A stretch of 64,000 bases of DNA from Megachile rotundata (lineage: Eukaryota; Arthropoda; Insecta; Hymenoptera; Megachilidae), in NCBI RefSeq assembly GCF_050947335.1, contig NC_134993.1, positions 10,416,001-10,480,000 of the forward strand, written 5' to 3'. Below, piece after piece: positions 22,490 to 34,479 of this stretch; position 1 is the first letter of the stretch, and each line of letters starts with the position of its first letter. Made by a program: the position numbers and the translations under genes. The notes under the pieces were generated by a model. That model did no database searches, was not told the DNA's origin, and saw nothing but the letters and a program-made list of their open reading frames with translations.

Positions 22490-23160
22490 GAATTGTGACA
22501 TGTGATATATTGCAGTGTTGTTCCTTCATAATATGCAATATATTGCATACTAAATTGTCATATGTGATATATTGCATTGTTGTTCCTTCATAATATGCAA
22601 TATATTGCATACTAAATTGTCATATGTGATATATTGCATTGTTGTTCCTTCATAATATGCAATATATTGTATACTAAATTGTCATATGTGATATATTGCA
22701 TTGTTGTTCCTTCATAATATGCAATATATTGTATACAAAATTGTCATATGTGATATATTGCAGTGTTGTTCATTCATAATATGCAATATATTGTATACTA
22801 AATTGTCATATGTGATATATTGCATTGTTGTTCCTTCATAATATGCAATATATTGCATACTAAATTGTCATATGTGATATATTGCATTGTTGTTCCTTCA
22901 TAATATGCAATATATTGTATACTAAATTGTCATATGTGATATATGGCATTGTTGTTCCTTCATAATATGCAATATATTGTATACTAAATTGTCATATGTG
23001 ATATATTGCATTGTTGTTCCTTCATAATATGCAATATATTGTATACAAAATTGTCATATGTGATATGTTGCATTGTTGTTCCTTCATAATATGCAATATA
23101 TTGTAAATTAAATTGTCATATGTGATATATTGCATTGTTTTTCTTTTCTAATATGCAAGG
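22490..23160. repeat. 62-bp tandem repeat with an internal palindrome, about 10.5 copies
   Basis: TGTTCCTTCA markers at 22519, 22581 and 22643 give a 62-bp period. Units are almost identical. Each contains TATGCAATATATTGCATA, a perfect 18-bp palindrome, or the one-base variant ending TTGTATA. The last copy degrades at about 23150. Confidence 0.96.
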
Positions 23161-23500
23161 CATCTTTATAAAATTATGATACTTGATATATTGCATTATT
23201 GAAACCTTAAGACATAATACATCATATTACTATAAAATTCAGATATTTTACACGTTGTTATTAAACTCTAAAATTATTGTATTATTACAAAATTGGAGCA
23301 CGTTACAACACATAAATCATAAAACATGTTACGTTATTATGAAGCCATCATATTTAACATATTACATTATTATTGACCCGTAAAATATAATATATTCTAT
23401 TATCATGAAAATGTGATATTTAACATATTTCATTATTATTGGATTCCGAAACGTGGAATATTGTATTACTATGCTTAACATATTATTACAAAATTATGAC
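23161..23500. repeat. diverged extension of the 62-bp array
   Basis: Phrases such as GATACTTGATATATTGCATT and TTTAACATATTACATTATTA repeat loosely about every 60-65 bp, consistent with an older, unhomogenised edge of the array. Confidence 0.6.
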
Positions 23501-24888
23501 AAAAGCCATAAAAGTTCCAAATATTTCAACAGCAGGTAAAATGAAGCGAAGCTAACGAATGTAACAAGAATTACATAATTCGTGAGAAAGAAAAATTAAT
23601 TAACGCGACAAAATAATGAGATAGCTCAACCGAGTTAAATTTCATTCAACATTTTTAAAATGTAAGTATAGAATCTGAATAATTCAGGCATAATGAGCTT
23701 GGAAAGTTTTAAATGAAGTAGTAACATAAATCATAGAAGTTTTCATCATTTATGGAATTTCAGCAGGTTTTAACGAAACTCATTACTAAATATTTTATTA
23801 AATTTTTTTCGTTAAATATGTCACTAAATGTATGACTAAAAATATTACTGAGTATATTGTTAAAAATATTATTAAAATTCTTGCAAATGTAATAAATTAC
23901 TTAAGAAAGTTGGTAAAGAAGTTTCGTGTGCCTCAGGAGTCGGCCATCTTTGCTATAGTGCCACGTGACTATACCACGTGACGTCAGAGCGCGCGGAATT
24001 CAAAACCTGTTACTCGAACTAATCGCGAAATCTATCATTCTTAATATAAAAAATAAACAATTAATATCACTTATTCATTCACTGCATTATTCTTTTACTA
24101 TAATTAACATTAATCGAGCTTATTTTTCGCATATTTATTAAATATTAAAATATAAAAATAAATATCATGGAGTGAATAGTTAAATATGAAAACAAAACGT
24201 TCTACAATATCTAGCATTTGTAATAATTAAAATTGACAATAGACAATCTTTTCAAGTAACTATATTAATAGAACTCTCCCAAACTATTTCAATCATTTAT
24301 TTATTTTAAACTGTCACATTTCAACATGCCATTATACTTATAGAAAATATTTAAAATTATAATCAATATTCATATAGCCGTCAATAACATCCTTGAACAA
24401 ACAATACCCTTTCACAGCATAAGAATATAAAACGTAGTTCACATCGCGAACGTTAATGGAAGCGATGAACATCGCGTCCTTTTACATCGTTTTATAACCT
24501 CACAAAGAGAGAGAAGTTGAAAATGGACAGCGTCGCGATGCATTTTAACCAGTATCGTCCTCCGGAGTGTTGTATAATGTATTCGACACATTGATGGACG
24601 GTTAATAAAATTGCGACAATGTTCATTATTCGACGATCCTCGAAATCCATACACCGAGGGACAATATATGAACGTACTCGGGGCGTGTGGATAACCGAGA
24701 TATACGGATCTTCGGGCGGAGCCATTATTTCGGATCAACTCGGAGAAAATCGGCTCGGCTCGGGGGAATACTTGCGGTATACGTATTCGGTATGCGAATA
24801 GGTTCTCGAGATTTTTACATTTTTTTGTGGGCAACTTTTCGAAATACTTGAATATTTGGGACATTGTGGATTATTTGTTATATTTGTT
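23501..24888. other. unique sequence, no gene recognised
   Basis: AT-rich to 24420, then a moderate-GC block (24420-24800) with opposing frames (minus 141 and 77 codons, plus 60) that show no motif. The regulatory-like cluster at 23941 is listed separately. Confidence 0.5.
23941..23990. promoter_or_regulatory. compact YY1/Pho, E-box and CRE-like cluster
   Basis: In 46 bp there is CGGCCATCTTTG at 23941 (YY1/Pho-like on the minus strand), CCACGTGAC at 23961 (E-box core CACGTG at 23962), and CCACGTGACGTCA at 23974, in which a second CACGTG (23975-23980) overlaps a perfect CRE, TGACGTCA (23979-23986). GAGCGCGCGG follows. The density stands out against the AT-rich surroundings and resembles a TATA-less promoter. 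No transcript or first exon can be assigned from sequence. Confidence 0.4.
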
Positions 24889-24893
24889 ACATA

Positions 24894-25487
24894 CACTACC
24901 GTCCATAAGTATCCGGACACAAGTGAAATATGCATTCGCGTTGCATGAAAGTTATTCAAGTATCTGCAACAGTAACTAAAACCGATTTTTTTTCTGCGAA
25001 AGTCAGAATACTGGAACGTTTTTCGATTGATAATTCTCGTTTGGAACTCATATCTCGATGGAAAAGAAGCTACAGACGAACTAAACCGAAACTGTCGAGT
25101 GCGTAGCGTTACCTCCATTCTTATCTCCATTGAGGGAACCTAAACATCTACCAACAGTTTACAAACACTTGAAACATATCGAAGAACCCTCTGAATACGT
25201 TCTGCACCATAGAAATGAAACACAGTAGAAATTAAAATTTTTTTTAGAATCGAAAGCGTTTCATTAGATTCACGAATTTGGACTTTGTACTTCTGGACAT
25301 GAATTTTACTTTCACACTTTCATTGTATAATTTGTACTTAAAAATTAATTCTATTACGTTATGACACCTCAAAAAAGATAATAATAATTATTACAAATGA
25401 TATGATAACCCTAAATATCTTTCGTACAAAGTTCAACTATGTTTTATGTAACGAAACCAAGTCTCCCGATACTTATGGACGGTAGTG
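24894..25487. mobile_element. Tc1/mariner-type non-autonomous element, 594 bp
   Basis: The ends are perfect inverted repeats: the left end reads CACTACCGTCCATAAGTATC from 24894, and the right end is its exact reverse complement (25468-25487). Both are flanked by TA (24892-24893 and 25488-25489), the target-site duplication expected for the Tc1/mariner superfamily. Symmetry extends a few bases further outward (ACA/TGT). The start wording, with AAGTATCCGGACAC, resembles Tc1-like ends. The interior has no intact transposase, so this is a deletion derivative or MITE mobilised in trans. Confidence 0.8.
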
Positions 25488-25489
25488 TA

Positions 25490-25899
25490 TGTGCAACTTG
25501 ATTAATAGTAACTTGCAAGTAAAAGTACGTTCTTCAAATCAATGAATCATCCTTAGGAGATTTCCCTGTTGACCAACTATACATATCAGGGGACAAACAT
25601 TGTGGACTCATCCGTATGCAAACACACTAATCAAGATTTCTAGTCCTTAATCATCGTCGCAGCCATCTTGAGTCACACTGTCCTTTGACCACATACCTAT
25701 CTTCAGTAATAACAGTAATAACAGTAAGGAAGAGTAACGGAACTTTTTAAATTTAAGGAAAACTAGCGCCATCTATTAAATTATATTATCCGAAAACAGT
25801 ATATCTCCTCTACAAAACACAACAATCATTATTGGAATCGAGCAACGAATAAACTTATAGCGTTTAATGCGACAGAACCTTTCGTCCATATCACAAAAT
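25490..25899. other. sequence between two transposon remnants
   Basis: AT-rich DNA leading into the mariner remnant. It may include that element's 5' non-coding part, but I could not match terminal repeats. Confidence 0.4.
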
Positions 25900-26545
25900 C
25901 ACGGGCAAGCAACAAATAGCTCGTGTTGAATATTGCGAGATCTTATCAAAACAGCCAGACGAAACTGTACATTCCTGGAATCAATTGTAACTAGTGACGA
26001 GACGCGGTGCTTCAAGTATGAACCTCGAACAAAGCGCCAAAGTGCTACGTGTAAATCTCCAGACTCTCCAAAATCAAAAAATTGCGATTCCAGAAGTCCC
26101 TCGAGAAGACAATGTTAATTTGCTTTTACGATTCTAAAGGAATTATACTTCGGGAATTCGTTCCCGGGACAAAATGTTAATGGTATATTATCTGGGTGTT
26201 ATGGAACATTTGTGGAGGAGGATCGTTCGTGTTAGGCCGGAATATCGAGCGCCGGGAAGTCGGTTTCTGTTGCATGAGGCACCATGTCACGGAACTGTCT
26301 GTTCGCGAATTTTTGGCGAAGAAACAAGTCTGATCCAACATCCTCCAAATTCTGACTTATCTCCATGTGATTACTTCCTTTCCCAAAATTGAAATTAGCT
26401 ATAAGGAACGTCTTATGACACTGTTAAGTCCTAGCAGCTGATAAGGGTGTTTGAAGCGATTCAAAACGACATAAAAAAATCTATGTTAACGTTGTGTGAA
26501 CATACCCAGCGGTGTGTTAACACGGAAGGGATTTCGAATAAAAAA
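25900..26545 (+). pseudogene. decayed mariner transposase
   Basis: Three frames together give a mariner (DD34D) transposase C-terminal two thirds. Near 25980-26060 IVTSDETRCFKYEPRTKRQS matches the family's GDE...YDPETKRQS block, with the first catalytic Asp present. About 26120-26160 encodes DSKGIILREFVPG, matching the D-x-x-G-I-hydrophobic-EF block. From 26265 come HEAPCH (family HDNAPAH, so the second catalytic Asp lies in a mutated context here), VREFLAKK in a shifted frame, and SDLSPCDYF with the third Asp. Stop codons and at least two frameshifts separate these pieces. Terminal repeats were not found. It is long dead. Confidence 0.85.
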
Positions 26546-27034
26546 AACTTAATTATGACAAAATAAAATAATTCTAATACTTAGTCGACCCTTAGCTCTA
26601 CAAGTCTAAATAAATTGTCAATTCTACATCCCCTAAATTTCTAGAATGAACAATAAAATCTCCCTAACTATTTATCCGAAACGATGGCCTAATGCGTACG
26701 CATACATCCCGAACTCTAGCAGTAACTCCTCGTGCCAAAAGTGCATCGACCCGTTCCGCAATACCATTTCGCGCTAATATTTTGCCACAATGCGAGGTAT
26801 CAGGCTATAAACCATCTCGGATATGGCGATTCCATTTCGCGTACCGTTGGAAAATTCATTCTGGCCATGTCCAGAAGCTGGCCATCAAAGCCGCACGCCA
26901 ATGCCAAGTAATAGCCCGTTGGGACACGTATCGTGTCGTGAGAACGTTTTATGATAGGCAGATATCATCTGCATGCTGGATTTTCTGGATGTGAAAGTCA
27001 AAGTATAAGTTCGACCTTCAGGAAGAAATTTTGT
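26546..27034. other. unique sequence with an unassigned 100-codon frame
   Basis: A plus-strand frame at 26692-26994 overlaps a minus-strand frame. No domain is recognised, and coding is not supported. Confidence 0.4.
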
Positions 27035-27510
27035 GGTCAATGGGTGTCGTTTGATGTCATCGGACGTCATTGGTAGTCATCGGACGTCATCGGTAGTCAT
27101 CGGACGTCACGGGACATCACTGGACGTCTGACAGACACCTTCAAGTTTACGATGGACACCGATAAATAACGTACTATATAAGATCCGGTGTCATCTGATG
27201 TCACAGGACGTTATCGAACGTCATCGGTAGTCATTGGACGTCATTGGTAGTCATCGGACGTCATCGGTAGTCATCGGACGTCACGGGACATCACTGGACG
27301 TCTGACAGACACCTTCAAGTTTACGATGGACACCGATAAATAACGTACTATGTAAAATCTGGTGTCATCTGATGTCACAGGACGTTACTGAACGTCATCG
27401 GTAGTCATTGGACGTCATTGGTAGTCATCGGACGTCATCGGTAGTCATCGGACGTCACCGGACGTCTGACAGACACCTTCAAGTTTACGACGGACACCGA
27501 CAAGTTCCTT
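27035..27510. repeat. GACGTC-rich compound tandem repeat
   Basis: Short units (TCATCGGACGTCATCGGTAG) are nested in a longer unit marked by ACAGACACCTTCAAGTTTAC near 27130, 27305 and 27467 (spacing about 175 and 163 bp). Between the short runs lies a CACCGATAAATAACGTACTA segment. GACGTC and TGACGTC-like sites recur more than ten times. Confidence 0.9.
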
Positions 27511-30500
27511 ATACAAGATCTAGGTCTAATTACGCCAAGTTCCGTCAAAGTAACTCCGAAGCGTGAAAACACCTCAAAGACAGATCAACACGGGTTGTTG
27601 TGCTACATCCTCCGTTTACGTCCAAAAGCGATTGCACCTGTGTCTTCCCCTCGCGAGAACGCGTATTTCGCAGTTTCCGGGGATAATCCGAGGCGAACGG
27701 AAGTCCTCTTAGGATACCGAGAGTGTTTACACGCTTGACTTTAGGAAAACAGTTTTTTGGATAAAGAGGATGGGCGGCCGCTTTCCTGTAAGGCCGAGAG
27801 CTTGACGTCGCTCGCGATGAGCGATTAGGGTGAATAAGTGAAGGTGTAGTTTATGCTGGGGGATGGGAGTTTCGGAGTATCTTGGGAAGGGTGATAAGTG
27901 GATGAACATTCTTCTTCGTTAATGTGTTTAGAAAGGTTTCCTTTCGCTTTTCGCCCGAGTGCGTTACATTACTGTCCGGGATTTTATGCTTGGAGTTTTA
28001 TCGCTGGAGATGGGAGATCGATAAAGTGCTGTTGTCTCTGATGAGAGTGATGTGTTTGTTTTGGTTAGGGACTGTTTCTGGCTGATGTCTGTCGTTTGAT
28101 GTAGCGAGTGGACCAGGGGATGTGATGGGTGTCCGGCAAACAGCATTTGCATTACTTTTATTTATTTTTTGAATTACTTCTACTTATTTACTTATGTATT
28201 GATAACTAAATTATTTCGTCATTAATTGTTTTCAATCTTCATGTCAACCTCAAAAGGCTTTGGCTAGAGACTCAGTCATTTTATTTCGTTTGTCATTTTA
28301 TGTTAAATGAAGTCAGACGATCGCTGATAGGTACACTTACCTTAACATGCTTCTATTGTTTTCCTTAATGTAAAATTAAATAATATTTTCATGTATGAGC
28401 AATAATCGAAACATCTTCCAAAAATTGTGTAATTTTATTTTTTTTATATTATCCCGAGTACTAACATAAATAATTAATATTTGTAATAGACATGATCTAA
28501 AATAATTTCAGTGACTGTCATCTCATCTTCCGAAACAAGTAATCCAGTCGATTATTTGCTTCTGAGTTGACAAATCAGAGGTAGATCGTCCTACATTCAA
28601 TTGAGATCCACGGCTAAAAATAATAGAATTCTTTCGGGTGACGGACGAGATCTATTTACGAGTGAATAAAACAAAAGTAAATACCTTGCGAACATTCCGA
28701 GTATTCCTTCAGGAGTTTCAAGTGTTAGCTGAGAATAAACTGTGGATCGACACATGTCATGACCGACAAAACAATACAACTCGTTAACTAGTTTAAAGGT
28801 ATCAGATTCTCTAATAAATTACAAGTGAAATCTGTTGATAAATTTGAGTGAATAATATAATTATATAATAATATAATTTAAGTAAATTATGTGAATAGTA
28901 CATTCACAATTTTGTTGGTAAATAAAAGAAAGTAAAGATCAAATCACAAAAATCATATAAATGATTAATACTTATACCTTAATAGTTATTTTGAATAATT
29001 GAGTAATACATCGACATTTCTACTTATACTGAATGATACTCCAAGCTAAACGACTACGTGTCTGTGTCCGATGTTCCGAAGTAAACAACATCGTGTCTAC
29101 GTATCCGATGTTCCGAAGCGAACAACCCCATTCCGTGTCTATCTGTTCGATTGCCTATTTCACAAGATGTATTTTTACGAACAAGACTGAGGCAAGTTCC
29201 ATATTTCTACAGAATAAATTCGGTAAGAAATGAAAATCCAAGTGCATCCCCAAAAAGTGACCGTCAAGTAATAAACCAAGCAACACGAATAGGATACTGC
29301 GAATGAAAGACTCTACTAAGATCAAAGGTCCTGGCAACCAGATGCGAATAATAAACTAAAAATACTCGATAGAATGTAACGACTCGTTGGGTGTTGTTGC
29401 TGCTGCGGGTAAAGAACCTATTGATTCGAACGTATACAAAGTGTTCGGAGTGTCGACCATTCCTTCACCGACTGCTTGCACTTATCCTTATCAACCCTCA
29501 GCCACTTATAGACCAGATCATTTCCCTTTGCGTCCAAATTCCCGAACGCAAATATTCCAATATTTCTGTATCCGGACCCCGTTTTTGGGCAATCTGGGTC
29601 AGACCCATGTGCGGCTCTGAACCTATTTTCCAGACACTTATGCATCTGATGCACTTACTAATCTGAACCTAAAATTCCGTTGGAGCTACTCCCATTTTTA
29701 CAGTCAAAGCGTATGAAACTGGGACTCGAGGAGGGTCAGTAATCTACAGTCTGGCGGTTATACTCGCTCGTAATAATTATACTAAAATAACGTGACTGCA
29801 CTCGAAAGTTGTAAGCTTGAAGAAGTGAAACATTTAAAAGTAAGTTATATTGGATGATTCAACGACAGGAACTATGAACGATGTATTACTGTGTTGATAG
29901 GAACTTGGATCTAGGTCTAATCCTCTTGCTAGGCTATTTTATTCTGAGACCTAACCTATTTGATGCTGTTAACTGAGCATGATTCTGAAACTAATAAATG
30001 TATTAATACTTGTGGACCAGGTAAATGTATAAATACTTATGGACAAGGTAAGTGCAATTTCATGGCAGTGAAATAAAATTTTTTGTCCAGAACTCTCACA
30101 AGTGTACCTACAATAAAATTTCCATCAGCCCACTTTAATTTGAACGAAAATTGATTCCGACTATCGGAAACACCATGCATTTATTCTTTTGTTATAAAGT
30201 AAAACGTAGACTGCGTAAAAAGGTTGATAAAGATCTGTACAAACGAGTGTAGTCGATAAATTAATTTTCGTACACCGATACACATTCAATGCGAACATAT
30301 GTAGCTGTTGCATGCACGATTGAAGTTTCCACAGTGATCTGCTTCGAAACTGGCTGAAATTTAATAAAATTTTTTCCAATTGATTTTCACCTTTTTTTAA
30401 TTCTGAAAAATTGATGAAATCGTGCCGATTTTTTAATTCCGAAAAATTCATGAAATCTGTTTCTTTGTTAACGGATAAAAAAAAAATTGGGAAAACGACA

Positions 30501-30829
30501 AAATTGTGATAAAGTCTATCAGCGATGTTCGCGATTCCCAAATCTCGTTTACGATTCCCGTCTCTCGCGTAGAATCCATTAATTTTTAACGTCGTTTGGA
30601 CACAAAACCTCGCGAGGGAAACTTTTACATAAGAACTTATGTCTCGCGTTTTGCATTCGAGCATGGTTTTCTTTTCTCACGAAGAACAGATGTACGCGAA
30701 AGATTTTCTCACGCGTCTTCCATTTCGAAAATGTACAGAAACATTCAGAATTATTCTGTTGGAGTTTAATAGCAATCTTAGAGCTTCTAAGAAATTTGGA
30801 ACCAGGGAATTTTAGGTGAAAAAAAAATA
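27511..30829. other. 3.3 kb without a recognised gene
   Basis: Moderate-GC DNA to 28150, then mostly AT-rich. Short internal duplications exist: TCCGATGTTCCGAAG occurs twice about 49 bp apart near 29070, and a ~50-bp stretch with AATTC(T/C)GAAAAATT repeats near 30400 and 30440. The minus-strand frame at 30161-30664 (167 codons) includes the latter and shows no domain. Overlapping frames at 29387-29666 on both strands are unsupported. Confidence 0.5.
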
Positions 30830-32130
30830 TAGGGAACACTAGATAAATAAGAAATCTAGGGAACACTAGATAGAATTTAGAAAACCGAAGATGTACAACA
30901 TTATAGAATTTTATAGAAGGTATAAATTAAAGTATTCTCAACGAAGTTTATTTTGGAAGATTCTGTATATAATCTAGGGAATACCTAGTGAAACATTTTG
31001 ATGTAAATGTGTATAGCAACTTCTGGATATGAACTAGAAGAAGAACTCTGTATAGAATCTAGGGGAACCTAGAAAATTTTTAATGGAACTTAGAAATTCT
31101 TAGGTTGAACTTAAACGAGTCTAGGGAACCCTAGATTAAACTTACTGCATCTTAGGAAATTTTATATGGAACCTAGTACGAAATAGGAAATTCTATATGG
31201 ACTTTAGCTCGTCTTAGGGAATTTTATATGGAAGCTAGTACATCCTAGGGAATTTTATATTGAATATAGTGCAATCTAGGGAATTTTATATAGAATCTAG
31301 TGCATCCTATAGAATTCTATGTGGAACCTAGTGCAGCATAGGGAATTTTATATGGAACCTAGTGGACCCTAGAGAGTTCTATATGGAACCTAGTGCATTC
31401 TAGGGAATTCTATATAGAACCTAGTGCATCCTATAGAATTCTATATGGAACCTAGTGCAGCATAAGGAATTTTATATGGAGCCTAGTGGACCCTAGAGAG
31501 TTCTATATGGAACCTAGTGCATTCTAGGGAATTCTATATAGAACCTAGTGCATTCTAGGGAATTTTATATGGAACCTAGTGGACCCTAGAGAGTTCTATA
31601 TGGAACCGAGAGCATTCTAGGGAATTCTATATAGAACCTAGTGCATCCTATAGAATTCTATATGGAACCTAGTGCAGCATAGGGAATTTTATATGGAACC
31701 TGGTGGACCCTAGAGAGTTCTATATGGAACCTAGTGCATTCTAAGGAATTCTATATAGAACCTAATGCATTCTAGGGAATTCTATATAGAACCTAGTGCA
31801 TTCTAGGGAATTCTATATAGAACCTAGTGCATTCTAGGGAATTCTATATAGAACCTAGTGCATTCTAGGGAATTCTATATAGAACCTAGTGCATCCTATA
31901 GAATTCTATATGGAACCTAGTGCAGCATAGGGAATTTTATATGGAACCTGGTGGACCCTAGAGAGTTCTATATGGAACCTAGTGCATTCTAGGGAATTCT
32001 ATATAGAACCTAGTGTATCCTAGAGAGTCCTATATGGAACCTAGTGTACCCTAGAGAACTTTATATGGGACCTAGTGTATCCTAGGGAATTTTATATAGA
32101 ATTTAAACAAACCATCCTAAACAAACCATA
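30830..32130. repeat. 31-bp tandem repeat, about 30 copies, with diverged left edge
   Basis: The core array (31090-32100) has a 31-bp unit with CTAGGGAATTCTATATAGAA and CCTAGTGCATT. ATTCTAGGGA at 31831 follows TTCTAGGG at 31801 by one unit. Many units contain the 12-bp palindrome TTCTATATAGAA; others carry TTCTATATGGAA, which breaks it. A block with GTGGACCCTAGAGAGTT recurs several times, indicating multi-unit duplication. From 30830 to 31090 the same words appear loosely. Confidence 0.95.
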
Positions 32131-32985
32131 GAGTAGACCTACTACTATCTAGGAAATTTTCAATAAAATTAAAAATGTAATACTGAACAATCTTTGTGAA
32201 ATATTCCAGGGAATTTTTCTGCAACCTAAAATATTCTAAGAAAAAAATAGAGTTCCTAAGACAACGATCACATCAAAAATAAAATAACTAATGATATCTC
32301 AAAGGTCTAACTCTGTCAGCTAAATCGAATCCAGCAACCAACTTCGCACAAAATTTCCCCTAGAATTCCATTCAGAATGTGGGTCGCCGATAAACGCCGC
32401 TCGCGAAACTCAATTAGCCTCTCCACGCCGATGTCCGCGTTCGATCCCGAAAAGAAAAGGACGGAAGTTAGTCGTGCAGCTATTTACAACGAACGATTGT
32501 CGCGTAGGTAGAACAACGCGTCGTCGCGATTCATGCGTTCTCGAACGCTTTCACGGCGGTTGCGATTGTGTCCTCCCGATACTCGAAGATGCGAACCGAA
32601 AATAACCGGGAAACAGCGGTGCGAGAAAAACCGGATGCCGACGGAGGAAATCGAGGAGGAACGGGAGAGTAAAGGTTGCATCGAAAGCAATCTAGAGAGG
32701 CGCGAACACAGAGAACGGAACAATGCGACGAGGTAAAGGGAAATGAATGCATGAGCGAATGGCGGGTATCGGGACACTTTAAGGAGACAAGAGGAACATG
32801 CGGAACAATTGGCAGATTCGAATGCTACGGCGAAACAAAAGGATTCGAGAGATGCGCTACGCGAAACATCCATTTTGATTTGCCGAGTGAAAATTGATAG
32901 GAAATGTTTGATTTTTGAAGGAATTTTTGTTATCATTTTTTTTGTGTATGTTAACTGGAAGTAGTGCACAAAATTTTTGTTATGA
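32131..32985. other. unique GC-richer island, no supported gene
   Basis: A GC-rich, CpG-containing block (32380-32900) is open on both strands: minus 32484-32969 (161 codons) and plus 32533-32736 and 32676-32897. The minus product is Ser/Arg/Leu-rich and the plus products Arg/Glu-rich, as expected from base composition. No domain is recognised. Confidence 0.45.
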
Positions 32986-34045
32986 TGTACTACAAAATAG
33001 AAATTAGGGAATTATCAGGAGGGGGTATGAGATGGGACTCTTGGATTTTTATGAAATTTTGTAAGATGGTGGTTTGGGTGATTAGTTAGGTATGTGCAAA
33101 ATAGTAGGTCACAACGTTTGATAATCTTCGAGATAATCGATGTTGAAGGATTGGGAAATTAACAGGTTGGTTACGTGTACTGTTAAGGATACATTTTATA
33201 ATAATTTTTGATAACTTCATGGTAACATTGCTCTTCATACTCACACGTATCTACATATTAATAAAAATCACTTCGATGGCGTTGCACAAAATAGAAATTG
33301 ATCGGGGAATTATCAGGAGGTGCAAGATGGGGCTCTTGGATTTTCATGAAACTTTGTAGGATGGTAGTTTAGGTGATCAGTTAGGTATGTACCAAATAGT
33401 AAGTCACAACGTTTGATAATCTTCGAGGTAATCGATGTTGAAGGATTGGGAAATTAACAGGTTGGTTACGTGTACTGTTAAGGATACATTTTATAATAAT
33501 TTTTGATAACTTCATGATAATATTGCTCTTCATATTCACACGTATCTACATATTTATAAAAATCACTTCGATAGCGTTGCACAAAATAGAAATTGATCGG
33601 GGAATTATCAGGAGGTACAAGATGGGACTCTTGGATTTTCATGAAACTTTGTAGGATGGTAGTTTATGTGATCAGTTAGACATGTACCAAATAGTAAGTC
33701 ACAACGTTTGATAGTATTCGAGATAATCGATGTTGAAGGATTGGGAAATTAACAGGTTGGTTACGTGTACTGTTAAGGATACATTTTATAATGATTTTTG
33801 ATAACTTCATGGTAACATTGCTCTTCATATTCACACGTATCTACATATTTATAAAAATCACTTCGATGGCGTTGCACAAAATAGAAATTGATCAGGGAAT
33901 TATCGGGAGGTACAAGATGGGGCTCTTGGATTTTCATGAAACTTTGTAGGATGGTGGTTTAGGTGATCAGTTAGACATGTACCAAATAGTAAGTCACAAC
34001 GTTTGATAATCTTCGAGATAATCGACGTTGAAGTACTGAAATTTA
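32986..34045. repeat. ~297-bp tandem repeat, 3.6 copies
   Basis: ACAAAATAGAAATT occurs near 32991, 33283, 33581 and 33878, followed each time by GGGAATTATCAGGAGG (GGGAATTATCGGGAGG in the last copy). Later in the unit come GTCACAACGTTTGATA, AATCGATGTTGAAG and GGTTGGTTACGTGTAC. Copies are about 95% identical by eye. The last unit is truncated near 34045. There is no open frame. Confidence 0.95.
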
Positions 34046-34479
34046 GGTTTGCTTCCATGTAACGTTAAGGTCTACTCTTTTTATAATTTCATGATAATAT
34101 TGATATAAGCTGACAAATGTATAAGATTGTAATAAAATCTGGACAAGTAACGACCGATTCAGAGTTAAATTGATTACCCTGAACATTAAGAAACGCGTCA
34201 AGCCAGGAGTACAGTATTCAAGACGATAATATTTACTGTTCCATTCTCGCGATACGATTATTCATCTAACCCGCTTTAGGAGATTACGTGACAATAGGTG
34301 AATAGAATCCTGGAGGAAGACGAACTTGCTCGAGGACGATTACCTTAATACGTTGCCTTGGGTTAACCGAATTGTTTGATGTCATGCAGATCGGCCAATA
34401 CATGTTACATAATGTGCGGATCTCAAAGGGACGGCATATTACGATATAAGCTGATTAGTATTATTTTTGCTGAACATTC
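34046..34479. other. unique sequence between arrays
   Basis: About 430 bp of unique DNA with no frame or structure I can name. Confidence 0.5.

Noticed and set aside
22490..23160. Possible CRISPR-like array (palindromic 62-bp unit)
   Set aside because: The whole 62-bp unit is conserved, so there are no variable spacers.
24439..24864. 141-codon minus-strand frame
   Set aside because: Overlaps unrelated frames on both strands; no recognisable motif.
30161..30664. 167-codon minus-strand frame
   Set aside because: Contains a local ~50-bp duplication and no domain; the surrounding DNA is AT-rich and non-coding in character.
32484..32969. 161-codon minus-strand frame
   Set aside because: Ser/Arg/Leu-rich composition with opposite-strand frames also open; no family recognised.
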